This document shows positions 24,873-36,602 of a DNA stretch of 64,000 nt, in pieces. Within the stretch, counting starts at the first letter, position 1; the number at the start of each line of letters is the position of its first letter. Source of the stretch: Bromus sterilis (lineage: Eukaryota > Streptophyta > Magnoliopsida > Poales > Poaceae); the NCBI GenBank assembly GCA_950022295.1, contig OX465598.1, forward strand, positions 183,887,501 to 183,951,500, given 5' to 3'. A model generated the notes under the pieces. The model did not search any database, had not been told where the DNA came from, and saw only the letters and a program-made list of their open reading frames with translations. The translations under genes and the position numbers were made by a program.

Positions 24873-25330
24873 ATGTTGGAGATAGATGATGATTGGGAGC
24901 CCTTTGTTAGGATTAGCATCTTAAACCAAGACTTCCTTCCTTTTTGTGATATTGGATCCATGCATGGTTTCTACTATGCCAAAATTAGTTTATGATTCTT
25001 TGAAACTAGATATGAATAAATTGTCATCCTATCATGAACATGCTAATGGAGATATTTCAGAGGTCAAAGGAAAGGTAAAAGAAGTTCAAGTTGCATTCCT
25101 TCATAGGATTGCACCGATGGATTTCTTCATCATGGAGCCAAACCAAAGTAACATCGTGCTTGGAAGGGACTTCCTCCGAGCTATGAAAGGCTTCATGGAT
25201 ATTGGTAATGGGCACATACGCTTACGCGGTAAGGCGAAAGGTAAGTAGCTCTTTCCAAGGAAGAATAAGAATGATCTTATTGAAAATCAATTTGAAGATT
25301 TTTATGACTCCGATGATCTTGGAGACCTTT
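24873..25330 (+). pseudogene. Aspartic-protease-like fragment
   Basis: After the gag stop, the sequence reads DIGSM, then, shifted, STMPKLVYDSLKLD, and finally SNIVLGRDFLRAMKGFMDI with a stop at 25246-25248. IVLGRDFL followed by a conserved glycine-rich segment matches the C-terminal half of retroviral-type proteases of Athila-like elements. The catalytic DSG is not intact; the site reads DIGS. No reverse transcriptase or integrase follows. Confidence 0.55.
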
Positions 25331-27780
25331 GATTCTTCTTTTGCCTTATGCCTAACTTAAAGGTGTAAAAGATAGCGCTTGTTGGGAGGCAACCCAAGAT
25401 GTTTTTTACTTCTGTTTTTAGTGGTCTTGATGATTGTTACTACTGTAGCAACATCATTTTATCTTTATTTTCAAGATTTGTGCCAAGTTATAGCCTCATA
25501 TGACAAGGGAAGCAAAAGTTGTGACATGCTGTCCAGAAAACAGATTCTGTCTTCTTGACGAAAAAAATCAGAACAAATCACCAGTTCATCTTTTTGAGCT
25601 GAATTTTTTACAAAGCATGATCTATACAATTTTGAAACTTTCGTATGTTCTGAGTTTTTTTATTTGATTCGCAGAAGTACCCTGAAAAAATTCTCTACTA
25701 CCTGTTGTTCTGTTTTTCACAGATTCTGCCACGTTTTGTCTCTCCTTACTTTTGCAAACATTAAGCTTGCTTTTTATTTGCAAAAACCTTTTGGCAATAT
25801 TGAGAAACAGTAGCTCTTCAAGTATATCCTTGTATCCAGTGGGTAAAAATTATTTTATTAAGGGTACTAACCTCTCTAATCAGCTAATGATGAGTTATGT
25901 ATGAAGGGAGTTTTCAAGTGTGCGATGGAAGATGATGAAAGAAGATCCAGGAGTGTCAAGCGCTCAAGCTTGGGGATGCCCCCATGCATCACCAACAAAT
26001 ATTCAAGGAGACTCAAGCGTCTAAGCTTGAGTATGCCCCCGTGCATCCCCTTCTCCATCAACAATCATCAGTTCGTCCTTCGTATCACTATATTTTTTAT
26101 CACTTCGTGCGTTATGTGCTATGCTTGGAGTGTCTCTCTCTTAGGTTTTATTTTTAGTTTTCTTTAGCTTTGCTTGCTGTTCATAACAAGTTAGACCCCA
26201 GCTTACTTTGTGTGGGAGAGAAACACGCTCCACTCCAATCTAGAACACATCATAGGATTTTGCATGCCTATCTTTCTACTGTTTTGTGTTCTTTATCTTT
26301 TCGTAGCTACTTCCATGTTTAGTTTTAGTCTTAGTTAGTCTTTAGCAATAGCCTTGGCTTTTGTTTAGTTTGTTGCTGGAACTCTATTTAGTTTTCATGT
26401 TTATCTTGTTAAGAGAGTTGGTTGTTGCACTGAGTTGTGGCTTGTCTTGAAAGTAGGTAATTGAGGTTGCTATTTAATTTTATTAGTAACTTGCAAGAGT
26501 TTTGAGGTATTGATGTGAGTAATGTTTGAACTTTTGGTGTCAAGAGCTCTTACCTATTAGTGATAGGTGTCGTATTTTTGGAAATCCGTGTTTCTTTTCA
26601 AAACCTACAAAACTAGTTGAGAACTCTAGCTACTAGATGGATCACTAATCTTTGGAGGGATCGGATATTAGAGTACACACACGTACCATGAGTCGAGGAT
26701 GCGCAAGGATAACCAAACCCCCATACACTCTCCTCGGGGTACTTATCTCTTTGTGAACCTTCTTAGTAGATTGAGAGTTACCGATAATGAGTGCATGAGT
26801 TCTTCGGACTAATGTAAGTATTGAAAGTTGACACTTCCACCTCCTCATATTTGCTAGCCTTTCCCGTGCCGTGCATTGCCTTCTTCTCACTCCAAGAGTT
26901 GGCGTCCACCTTCCCCGATACATCCAAACCCTTGGCATGATATGCTCTATCATCATAAACCTCCTTATATCTTTCCTCAAAACAACCACCATACCTACCT
27001 ATCAAGGCATTTCCATAGCCTTTCCGAGATATATTGCCATGCAACTTCCACCTCTTCATGACTTGATCTTCATGTCATACATGTTCCTGCTACACTGGCA
27101 GAGGCATACATTGCATACATCATGATAGCTACATCTTATTTATGTTTTGAGTACCTTATAAAGTGTGAAATATCTTCTATACCCTCTTGTAAATTAGAGT
27201 GTTGCGCTTAAGTGAGGAAAAGATCCCAAAGTGGACAAAATAAAAGATCCCAAAGAGTACAAATGAGAGTTAAGTAGAAAGAGCCATTGAGGCCACCAAA
27301 AAAATACAAAAAAATAGAAAAAAGAGAAAAATAAAAATAAAAAGAGAGAAAGGGGCAACACTCCTATCCTTTTGAAAGATCCACACTAGTACTCCCTCTT
27401 ATCCTTGTACTCCATAGAGATGATCATTCATGCATATAGCTATGTGGGGACCTTCACACTATAGAACTTGGCTTGCACATTCCAAGGATGAGCCTCCTCA
27501 AAAGAGCTCTAGGTCTTCATGAGCGAGAAAGTTAGATGCACCCCCACTAGTTCCATTGGAGATCTTTCTAGCTCATATGTGCATCTGTTGCATGGCAATC
27601 CCTACTCCTCACATCATATCTATCATTTGGCCTTCTCGCCTATGGTTGTCCTCATTTATGCGAGCCTTTCTCACCTTTTTGTCTTCCTGCTCCACCATAT
27701 TTCTCTCTTTGCCCTCCTAAGTGTCAACTCACATGCTTACGCTCATCCATTGCATGAGTGCTCAAAATATCGAAAAGGAG
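25331..27780 (+). other. Non-coding internal region of the plus-strand Ty3 element
   Basis: About 2.4 kb with no supported gene. It has features common in the 3' untranslated part of Triticeae Athila-like elements: GCTTGTTGGGAGGCAACCCA near 25377, two AAGCTTG-containing repeats with ATGCCCCC near 25960 and 26015, and an A-rich tract at 27297-27350. No polypurine tract or 3' LTR follows; the sequence runs into the palindrome instead. Confidence 0.55.
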
Positions 27781-28026
27781 TGGATAAAATTGACTTGTAC
27801 CTGGCTAGTGGTCTCGGGACGAGTCAAGATTAGATTCAAAAGAAGACCAAGTGTGAAACTTTAGTAGATTGAGTTCTCAACTAAAATAAATAGTGTGTTT
27901 TTTTCTCTAAACACCATTTATTTTAGTTGAGAACTTAATCTACTAAAGTTTCACACTTGGTCTCCTTTGTAATCTTATCTTGACTCGTCCCCAGACCACT
28001 AGACAGGTACAAGTAAAACTGATCCA
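27781..28026. repeat. Large palindrome (111-bp arms, 24-bp loop)
   Basis: Arms 27781-27891 and 27916-28026 are inverted copies with 11 mismatches by eye in 111 positions; the inner 16 bases pair perfectly. The left arm continues plus-strand internal retrotransposon sequence and the right arm leads into the minus-strand LTR, so the palindrome sits on the orientation switch. It could be a MITE-like foldback, but no terminal duplication is evident. Confidence 0.85.
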
Positions 28027-28029
28027 CTT

Positions 28030-29485
28030 GGCGAACGAGTACAGAGAGGTTGTCAAATCTCTCCGGCCTTGCTGTTTACAAAGGATCAAACGCAAGAGAT
28101 AATGGTAGTGATAATGATAAATGCAAAATAAAGTAAATACGATAAATGAAGTGAGGGTGTAAACAGTGGTGGAAATATGGACCAGGGTGCCATGAAGTTC
28201 ACTAGTGATGCCTCTCTCCCAAAAGACGATAAACAACTATGCGAGGTGAACAAATTACAGCTGGGCAATTGACAGGATTTAAAACGCACATCAATGCTAA
28301 CTATGCTACAAAAGAAAGGAAGAGGCTTAAAAGCATGGGCAGTACGCCAAGACAAGTAGACCAAAATCCATCTGCATATACTCACTAATCATCCACCTTG
28401 AGATATCAATCCAGAACATCTCGCTGGTATTAAGTTGTGAGCCCCACCCAAAGTGTAAACCCAAAGCAACAAACAACTGCATTAAAAGAACTTTGCGTAA
28501 AGTAAACAATCCTTGCACCTGCAAGTACAAGCATCATTGTTTTCCCCTGGTGGCAACATCACATCCCCTAGACTCATGTTTCTGTCACTCAAGCTAGTCA
28601 TTGGGGGGCATGAACCCACCATCATGCATAACGCTCCCTCTTGGAGTCACGATTTACTGCTTGGATAAAGCAATAAAAAGCAACGGAGTACATGCAAGAA
28701 TTACTCAAGAACATAAATATAAAAGGAGAAGAACCAAATATATTACTCATCACAATTTGAAAATAATCTCATAATCCATTAGATCCCAGCAAACTCAACA
28801 TTGCAACAGAAGGAAAATTACATATGTGCCTTGATCATGTAGGGAAGCTCACAAGGTCTAAACATTGAAGAACAAAGATGGAGAGAAGACATCACATAGC
28901 TACTGATCATGGACCCATGGTCCAAGGTGGCTTACTCATGACTCATCCGGGAAGCGTCCATGGTGGTGGAGAAGCTCCCGAAGGTCAATCCTCCCTCCGG
29001 CAGGGTGCCGGGACAGGGTCTCATGGTAGCCCCGATCTTGGAAGCGTGGCGGTGGCGGAACAGAGAGGAGATCGTGAAAAAGGGTTATGTCCTCGAGGGT
29101 TTCGGAAGATGGGGTAAATATAGGCGAAGGGGGCAGCCAGAGGTGGACCATTAAGTCCAGGCGCCCCCGGCGCGGCCTAGGGTGGGTCCACGCCACCAGG
29201 CTGCCTGGGCGCCTGGTGGGGCCCACTGCCCCCTTCAGTCATTTGGAAGGTTCCGTCTCGCGGATTTTTTATATATTTTCCCCGGAAATGTTTTGGGCAA
29301 TTTAAGTAATGGGAAAACCTGAAATACAAAATAGCAGAAAACAAAAACTGGCACTGTGGTGCACTGAGTTAATAGGTTAGTCCAAATATGATCAAAAGTG
29401 TATGAAAGTGCATCAAAAGTATAGCAATGTCACCCAAAAGATGCATGGAGCAAGCAGAAATTATAGGCACGGTTGGGATGTATCA
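28030..29485 (-). repeat. Minus-strand TGATACG-type LTR (5' part)
   Basis: Begins TGATACATCC on the minus strand at 29485 and is colinear with the plus-strand LTR until about 28045, after CAACCTCTCTG. The last ~200 bp of the LTR and its primer site are absent, and sequence homologous to the internal 3' region follows. It duplicates 21780-22668. Confidence 0.8.
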
Positions 29486-32400
29486 GTCGTCAAGCGCATT
29501 TGTAGTCCAATATCGTTTGCACGGGGTACATAAAAGAGAAAAGAAGGAGGTGAGCTATATGAAAATCAGTATAACTCACTTCTCACGGTAAGAAGGGGCT
29601 AGTGGTTGAGGTTGCAGCCGCACTAGCAATATATGAAGTGGCTAACGATCTATTTTAGAGTAAGATGAGAAGCCAAGCATTCGGTGAGGAATCGCCTCTA
29701 ACAAGTTTGCTATCCATCTACTTACACAGTCATAACACTTTCCTATCCTTGTCCTCCTCCTCGCATCCCGACGAAGAAGAAGCAGTCAAGGCACACACGT
29801 TGGTCATGTTTTAGTTATGATTCAGTTGATGTTATCTATGAACAAGGGGTAGGTCTCAAGTCATCCATAACCGTGGACACGGCTTCTAGAAAAGATTTAA
29901 CCCAGCAGGGCTGTACCAACTGCCCATTATAAGATCCGCATGTACGCCGGCTCTCTCAGTCGGACCTGTTAAATACACTCATTGAAGAGTTGTTCCGAGA
30001 GATCCGGACGTCATAATCCCTCTTACTAACAACGAACAAATCTGGGTGGCCCCCGGGGAGTCGGCGACCAATCCAAAAGCCAACCACGCTCTCGGATCAA
30101 ACTCTTCCGTATGGCCAAGGCCGAGGTAACTAATCTCCTTACATGTGGATAGCCCCCTAGCTCACCAGTGTGGACCAACAGAGGAACTCAGTCTCCGCTG
30201 GCCCGAGTTGTTTAAAATCTGCTGGGAGCTCACCAGTCACACACACGGTTTTCAAATGGTAAATCAGGTTGGGCCACCACTAGAAATTTTTGGAGCTAGG
30301 TAGGTAAGAAGAGAGGACCCCATAGAATCCCACACACAGTTAGGCATGCTCGCCAAGAGACACAATACCCGGAACTCGGGACCTAGGTGACTCGAATGGA
30401 ACAAAGCATCGAGGCGAGATAGCCTGACCTTCCATCCTTCGTCGAATATAGTCAACATCATAATAATCATATCATCCACAAATATATAATAGTGAGATAG
30501 CCCAATCCAAGGAGTAACAGGGGAACAAGGTAGCAGTCTAAGCATGCATACTAAGCAGTGGTTAAGCAAGCAAGGTGGCCAAACAAAGGTTTGTTGGGAT
30601 GTGGGGAACATGGCTTTTTGATTTTATTTCGCAGGCATGAATATGAGGTGGTAGGATCAAACAACCGTTCTAATCTATGCCTAGGCAAGTGAGCAGGAAG
30701 TTATAAGCATGATATATGCCCCCTTACCTATTGAGATGACGATTCCGACGATGCAGTCGATCGCAAACTCGCGATGTCTCCGAGAGTACCCGCGGGAGCA
30801 CAGAAGAAAGAAACACTGGAAAAGCAATCGACGAAGATGCATCTATTACTATGACGCAAGCATAAGCAAGGAAAGAACAAGAAGGGAAGACGAGACAACG
30901 CACTATGGTATCGCATCTACCGTCGAGAGCGGTTACTAACAGGTTAAGCGAAGTATCTATCACACACGACGATACTGCACATTTAGCAATGGTTCAAGTT
31001 GTTTAGCTACATAACATGAGCAAAGGTTGTTAACATGGCATCTCACACAAGCATGGGTTAGCACACAATCATGGCAAGAGGTGGAACATAAGGTAAACTA
31101 TCCATGGTAGTCAATTTTAAATGAGGCAGCACCATAAATATGGAAACTGCTAAGTACCCCATAACATTTATTGCATTTATTAATGTTATGCCCTAAACCA
31201 TATTTTATATTTTTTAACAACAACAAAAAATATCACATTCACAATCTAAACGAAATTCTAGTAAAGTTGCATATAAAGAACACCACAAACGGAGTTACGG
31301 TTAAAAAGATACAAGCAACGCAAGTTATGATAAGAATCTGCCAACAACAGGTAGCACACTTGAGAGCAATGAAACAACATGCTATAGATTGCAAACATGC
31401 TAAAAATGATATGTGTTTACACTAGACATGACAAGAAATACTATGGCATATATGTTTCATGTTCAAAATCATCAAGATTAAATAATTACAAGCCAGGCAA
31501 AAGTGCTAGATTATGTTACTAGTTTAGGACTTAGTGATAATCAGGAAAACAGGGCAAAGGTTAATACAATGCTCTCTAAAAAACAGGTACTAATATCATA
31601 CCAACTCCAAATTGACAATGCAATATATCAACAACAAGCCTACATGATGCACATGAATCCATACATTACACTTGTGATTAAAAGACCCATGGATGAATAC
31701 ATAACAAGCATGCAAGACAGTTAAATTAGACTCCAGACTTAGCAGATTTTCAGAGTAGCTGGAAAAAACAACAAGTAGGAACTTTGTGCGTTCAAGATCT
31801 ACATGAACAGGAAACATAACATGACATAGCAATGCATATCATGAAAGTAGACGTGACAAGGAGAAATCCATTCCATTGGGGTTAATTCATAGGACGTATG
31901 GATCAATAAATACAAGGCTAGCAAAATGCAACTATATGCAAACATGCAAGCAGATTAACATGATCACCATTTTGGAGCAACATATGAGAAACCTACAACA
32001 TAGAATCATGACAAGTAAATGCATGGTGTTAAATTACACATGATGCTGAGCAATCCATGTGAAGGAAGTATATGCATATGATGCATGGATGCGAGGCAAT
32101 ATCACCCAAAGATTGCATATTATAGCAGTCTTTAGCAGAAACAGAAAGTAGAAATGTTCAACATGTATTTGCACCATCCAAATGAGCTCAAACACAAAAA
32201 CATTATACACAAATATTGTAGAGCACATCAAGACGAGAAACTTTCATTTTGGGGTCGACCTCATCCGAGCTACATATCTATCGCAATACTCATTGAAAAA
32301 CAACACAAAATACCACAAGAAATAACTTAGAAAAATATCAGAAGGGGGAGCTCGAGCTGGCTCACCAGTCGGCCAAGGCCCAAGTAGGTGGGGTGCGCAG

Positions 32401-33590
32401 AGGATAGCGGTGGCTGCGCCGAGGGCGGAGAGGGGCGTCGGGACACTGGCGCGCAGGCTGGGCCACTTGGCGCGCCGCCCTAGCGAGCGGTGCGGGAGGC
32501 CAGTCGTCGTTCTAGACTGGATCGTGGCGGTGGCGGTGGTTGTCGGCCTACGACGGGCGGCGCGGAGGTGCGGAGGTCGGGACACCGAGTGAGAGGGCGA
32601 CAAAGGCGCGACGACGCTGGATCCGCTCCCGGCATGGTCCAGGGCGGCGCGAGGGAACCCTCCATGGTGTGGCGCGGCGAGCTCACCCCAGGCTCCGACC
32701 ATGGCGTCGGCCGTCGGCGGCATTGCGAAGGAGAGAGGGAGCGGAGAAGGTGAGGGAGGAAGGTGGGAGAGGGTGAGGAGAAGGCCGGCGGGAGGAGGCG
32801 ACCTGGCGGGGACGACGGCGAGCGGTGGCCGGCCGGTGGCGGTGCGACTCGCTGGATTCGGGCGACGTGAGGCGGAGCGGCCCAGATCCGCGCCTGGGCG
32901 GCGCTAGAGCGGGCTGGGGAGGGCCCTGCAGGGCCCGTCTGGGCGACGTGGCATAATCTGGGACCGTTGGATCTTAGATCTAACGGTCCGGATCTAAGGG
33001 GAGATAGGGTTTTGAGGTGGAGAGGTTAGAGAGGGCAGATATGATTTTTGGAGGGGGTGGCTGCAAATTTGTCTTAGGGAAACCCTAAATGGTTGGAGAG
33101 GAGGGGTGGTTTATTTATAGGCTGGGTTGTCCGGCAGATGACGAAAATACCCTCGATTTTCTCTCTCTCGTCAAGTGTCGCACGTTTCTGACCGCCGGGA
33201 CTACGTACGACTTTGATTCGGGCGAAACTTCGAACCACGCGATCCACGCATCGAGCCGGTGACGTCTACCTCACTTTTAATCCGTTCCGGGAACATTTTC
33301 CGGCGCCCCATAAAATAATCCATTTATTAAATAAATGGGGTTTTCGTTCCGATGACGATGGCTGGTCTTGTGCTGGAGGTTGTGATGGTGATCGGGTAAA
33401 ACCCGGTTTCGCAAAAGTTCATGTGACATGGTGGGATGGTTCGGTCACACATGCTAGTACAAGAAGGAGGGGGCAAATAATTCACCAATTAATAAATTGG
33501 GAAAACAAATACTGCAAACTATTCTAGCAATCAACAAAATAATATAGCAAGCAATTTTTTTAATTTGGGTGAAAATCCTAGGCTGTTACA

Positions 33591-33595
33591 AATAT
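33591..33595. repeat. Target-site duplication of the solo LTR, right (AATAT)
   Basis: Identical to 21266-21270. Confidence 0.88.
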
Positions 33596-33903
33596 AAAAG
33601 TGTGGGAATGGATGGTTATAGTGATCCTTGATATAACATTGAAACATTCAACCAAAAATAATGAGCACTGCTTAGAACCTCTGGAAGGTGAGGAGATGTG
33701 GCATATTTTTGATAAACCTAGGCCACAAGCTCCTGATTATGTTGTTGTTAGAATGCTAGGCAAGCCCAAGAAAAATACTAGGAAAAGGGAAGAACATGAG
33801 AAACTAATTGGCAAGAAAATCATCAAACATGGTACTATTATTGTTTGTTCAATGTGTGGCACTGCACGACACAAAAAATCTGGTTGCAAAAATAATCCAG
33901 ACA
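33591..33903 (+). pseudogene. MULE (MuDR-type) transposase, C-terminal zinc knuckle
   Basis: Directly after the solo LTR the transposase continues, with NEHCLEPLEGEEMWH, a basic region, and the zinc knuckle CSMCGTARHKKSGC (CX2CX4HX4C) that ends many plant MULE transposases. The coding sequence is cut at 33904 by the terminus of a CACTA element. With 21106-21270 it represents the last third of a transposase; the DDE domain is not present here. Confidence 0.78.
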
Positions 33904-34795
33904 CACTACGAGGAAATAGGCTAGTAGTGGCGTCCTTTTTTCCTGTTAGTAGCGCATTATGGGTGCGCCACTAAATACAAGCTACTACTAAGGATTTAGT
34001 ATTGGCACATTTTAAATGCACCACCCCTAAGACCTTTAGGCGCGGCGCACTTCAAAATGTGCCACTATTAAGCTATCGGGCGTGGCCCACCGCAAAGTGC
34101 ACCACTACTAAGCTATCACGCGTGGACCACCGCAAAGTGCGCCACTATTATGTGTGAAATGCGCCACTACTATGGGTGCCACATTTCCTCAAAATGCGCA
34201 ACACCTAAGGGTCCTTAGTAGTGGCACATTTTGAGGTGCGCCGCTAGTTATAGTACAAATGCGCCACTACTAGTATTGTACTATATTTGGAAAACAAAAA
34301 AAAGATTTACAGAAAAACTTACAAAAAATGGAATCATAACTTTTTGATCACATCACAGAAATGGAAAAACAGAATATTACAATGTCTTTACAAGTATCCA
34401 ATAGAAGGAAAATTACAAGGGAATAAAAGAAAATCCTAAAACTAATCTTCTAGTAATCTTTTCTTCACTTTATCTTGATATCGTTGATCATTTTTATTTG
34501 TTCCAGCAAACAAGTGAGTGTCAGATCATAGGTTCACAACACAACTTAAGGAAGAACTCAAGATCAGAGGTTCACTTATCTTCTAGTAATATTACCATGG
34601 CAATGACAACATTTGTCGTTAAAGCATATACAAGATACACAACACAACTTCAATAAGAACTCAAGTAAACTAGTAGCATAGCTGAAATGTTGCATAAGAC
34701 GCTTACACAAAGATAGAATAGTGTTTGTGTCATAAGGATATAGTTATTTACAACACAATGTTATCAATAGTGCTCGTGACTAACAACTAAGCATG
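33904..34795 (+). mobile_element. Terminal fragment of a CACTA transposon
   Basis: Starts CACTACGAGGAAATAGGC, followed to about 34285 by subterminal words such as GCGCCACTACTA and TTAGTAGTGGC in both orientations, the binding-site-like repeats of CACTA ends. The AT-rich remainder (34286-34795) shows no coding sequence and resembles the untranslated zone next to such ends. No second terminus is seen; the element is truncated at about 34795 by the next retrotransposon. Its terminus is related to, but distinct from, the CACTA at 43886. Confidence 0.75.
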
Positions 34796-36602
34796 TGACG
34801 AGGATCGGCCTCAGAAAATCCCATGGTTAGGAACCCTGGGCTTGATCGTAGAAGGAGGAGTGCAAGGTTGGCGATATCGTGGGCTATCAGGAGACATGGA
34901 TTACCCAGGTTCAGGGCCCTCGATCGGTAAAACCCCTACTTCCTGCTTGATGTATTATATGGTGGATGCGATTACAGTGGAGGCTCCGGCGAGATTTTAT
35001 CAAGCCAGAGATGTTGCGGGGGATATATGATGCCCTAGGCGTCCAGTCTCTCAGCCTTTATATACTAGGCTTGGTCTCGAGGAGTCCATCCAGGTTTACA
35101 CAGAGAGTTTCCTATTCTATCTAGTCTTGGTCGCCAAGTCTTGGACTCCATGTCGGCGCAGTCGGTGGTGCTTCAGGTGGGCCGATCTTGGGCCTCCCGA
35201 AGCATTATGTAGGACGCCAGCTATGACGCGCACTAGGTACCCTCACAGTAAGGAGTCATGGGGGTATCCCCTCGTCAGTAGCCCCCGAGTGCTTGGGGGA
35301 CTCGAAGGGTCGCACAGGGACTCCAATCTGTATTAGTTGCTATAGTGTGTGTCGTATTTATGAATTGCGTGATCTTCGCACGATGTGTTTTGTAAGCTCT
35401 GGGAGGGATGCTAAGCTAATGGGCCCGAGCACCCGACTGATCGAGTCCCAGCGAATTGCACTAGCGGAAAATACCACAGTAGTCCAATCAACCTTGAGTC
35501 CCCCAACACGAACTTGGCGAGACTGGTGTCAAGTAAGGTCCAGGCCGTTGAGGGCTTAGAGGATCAATACCTCCAGTTAACTGCTAAATTGACCCAACGC
35601 GTCCGTCAGAATTTTCCTATCATACACTTGGGTATGGAAACAAATGGGAGTGATCGCACTGTGGCAAGTCCCAGCCTATCCGACAATTCAGTGTGGTCTT
35701 ACCTACACGTGAGTCCACATGGCTTCTAGGGTGCAGTATTATCGCAACCCAAGTCTGAAGTAAGGGCGAGTGCCATGTAGAATGCATCCACTCAGTAAAC
35801 AATCGAGTGAACTCTTAGTATGAATTAGCGCCTTGGAAAGATTTGAGTGGTCACTCGACGAGTCGGTCGACTATTAGGGTTTACTTATTTGTGTTATTCT
35901 GTGAGTAAGTACTCAAGCGTTTGTTTCAGAGGCGAGTAAGCACTCAGGCCTTAATGAGATGTCCGGGTTGCTCGATGTGCTTGGGCAATTGGACACTCAA
36001 GCCTTCATAAGGTGTTGTTGGGTTGCCTTGGAACCTCCTGGAGGAGCAGTATGCTCCCGATGGGAGTTTATTTGATGTAATAAAATCAAAGAGAGACCCT
36101 GCTAATGAAAAGAGGATATAGGGACTCAATTGGTTGGAAAGTGGTCCCCAATATTGGTCAATGCGACCCTGTTCTGCAACTTCAAGCCATGAAAGCGACG
36201 CCTCCGCAAGGGTGGGATGTAACAAGGGCAGAGACAGTTGTGGATAGGTGTGTGCTACGGCAGAAGCTGATTGGACGTGTAATGTTGCAGTAATTTCGTG
36301 GGGTTGAAGATGGTTCCTTGTTTTTCGTGCATAATGGGCGGCATGGTTACTGCGCCGGTTGAGTTTTCCACGCTTCCTAGAAGGTAGGAGATCGCACCCC
36401 GACAATTCTGTGTCAATGTGAACGGTGGATGGATGGGCTTGCACTATTGCGTATAGAAGGGAGGTTATTGGTAAATTGGGATTTTACCCCGCCCTTGCTT
36501 TCTCGCTTTCCTTTGTCTTCTCTTCTCTTGCGTTCTCTTGCCTCTGCATCCCTATTCATGCGCTTTTCCACTTTCTTCACTTCTACTCGTGTGCAAGACA
36601 CC
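34796..36602 (+). other. LTR/leader-like region, no gene
   Basis: The first part has a TTTATATACT box near 35058 and the phrase GTCAGTAGCCCCCGAGTGCT near 35275, familiar from LTRs of grass Ty3 elements carrying Transposase_28-like ORFs. From about 35990 it is related to the inverted fragment at 20570-21100. I could not find a convincing primer-binding site or the exact LTR end. Confidence 0.45.

Larger units (their letters stand above)
21623..29485. mobile_element. Head-to-head complex of TGATACG-type Ty3 retrotransposons
   Basis: The complex has three LTR pieces of one family. 21623-22668 is the distal part of a minus-strand LTR, 22669-24311 a complete plus-strand LTR followed by primer-binding site and internal region, and 28030-29485 a minus-strand LTR that starts TGATACATCC at 29485. 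Plus-strand internal sequence meets minus-strand sequence at the palindrome 27781-28026. The outer edges fit a minus-strand element with a GTCCT/GTCGT duplication. The inner plus-strand part may be a second insertion that lost its 3' LTR, or the product of an inversion or fold-back repair. Confidence 0.7.
21271..33590 (-). repeat. Solo LTR (same family as 6062-14581), with a nested insertion
   Basis: On the minus strand it begins TGTAACAGCC at 33590 and ends CTTACA at 21271. It is flanked by identical AATAT duplications and by the two halves of one MULE transposase. No primer-binding site or internal region is attached, so this is a solo LTR left by LTR-LTR recombination. About 7.9 kb (21623-29485) is a later insertion, leaving about 4.45 kb of LTR. 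That is longer than the two LTRs at 6062-14581, mostly because of extra AT-rich sequence at about 31100-32240. A TATAAATAA box lies at 33111-33119 on the minus strand and a GC-rich leader at about 32350-32950. Confidence 0.9.

Noticed and set aside
32244..32907. GC-rich frames resembling a host exon
   Set aside because: This is the inverted GC-rich leader of the solo LTR, equivalent to 6700-7440.
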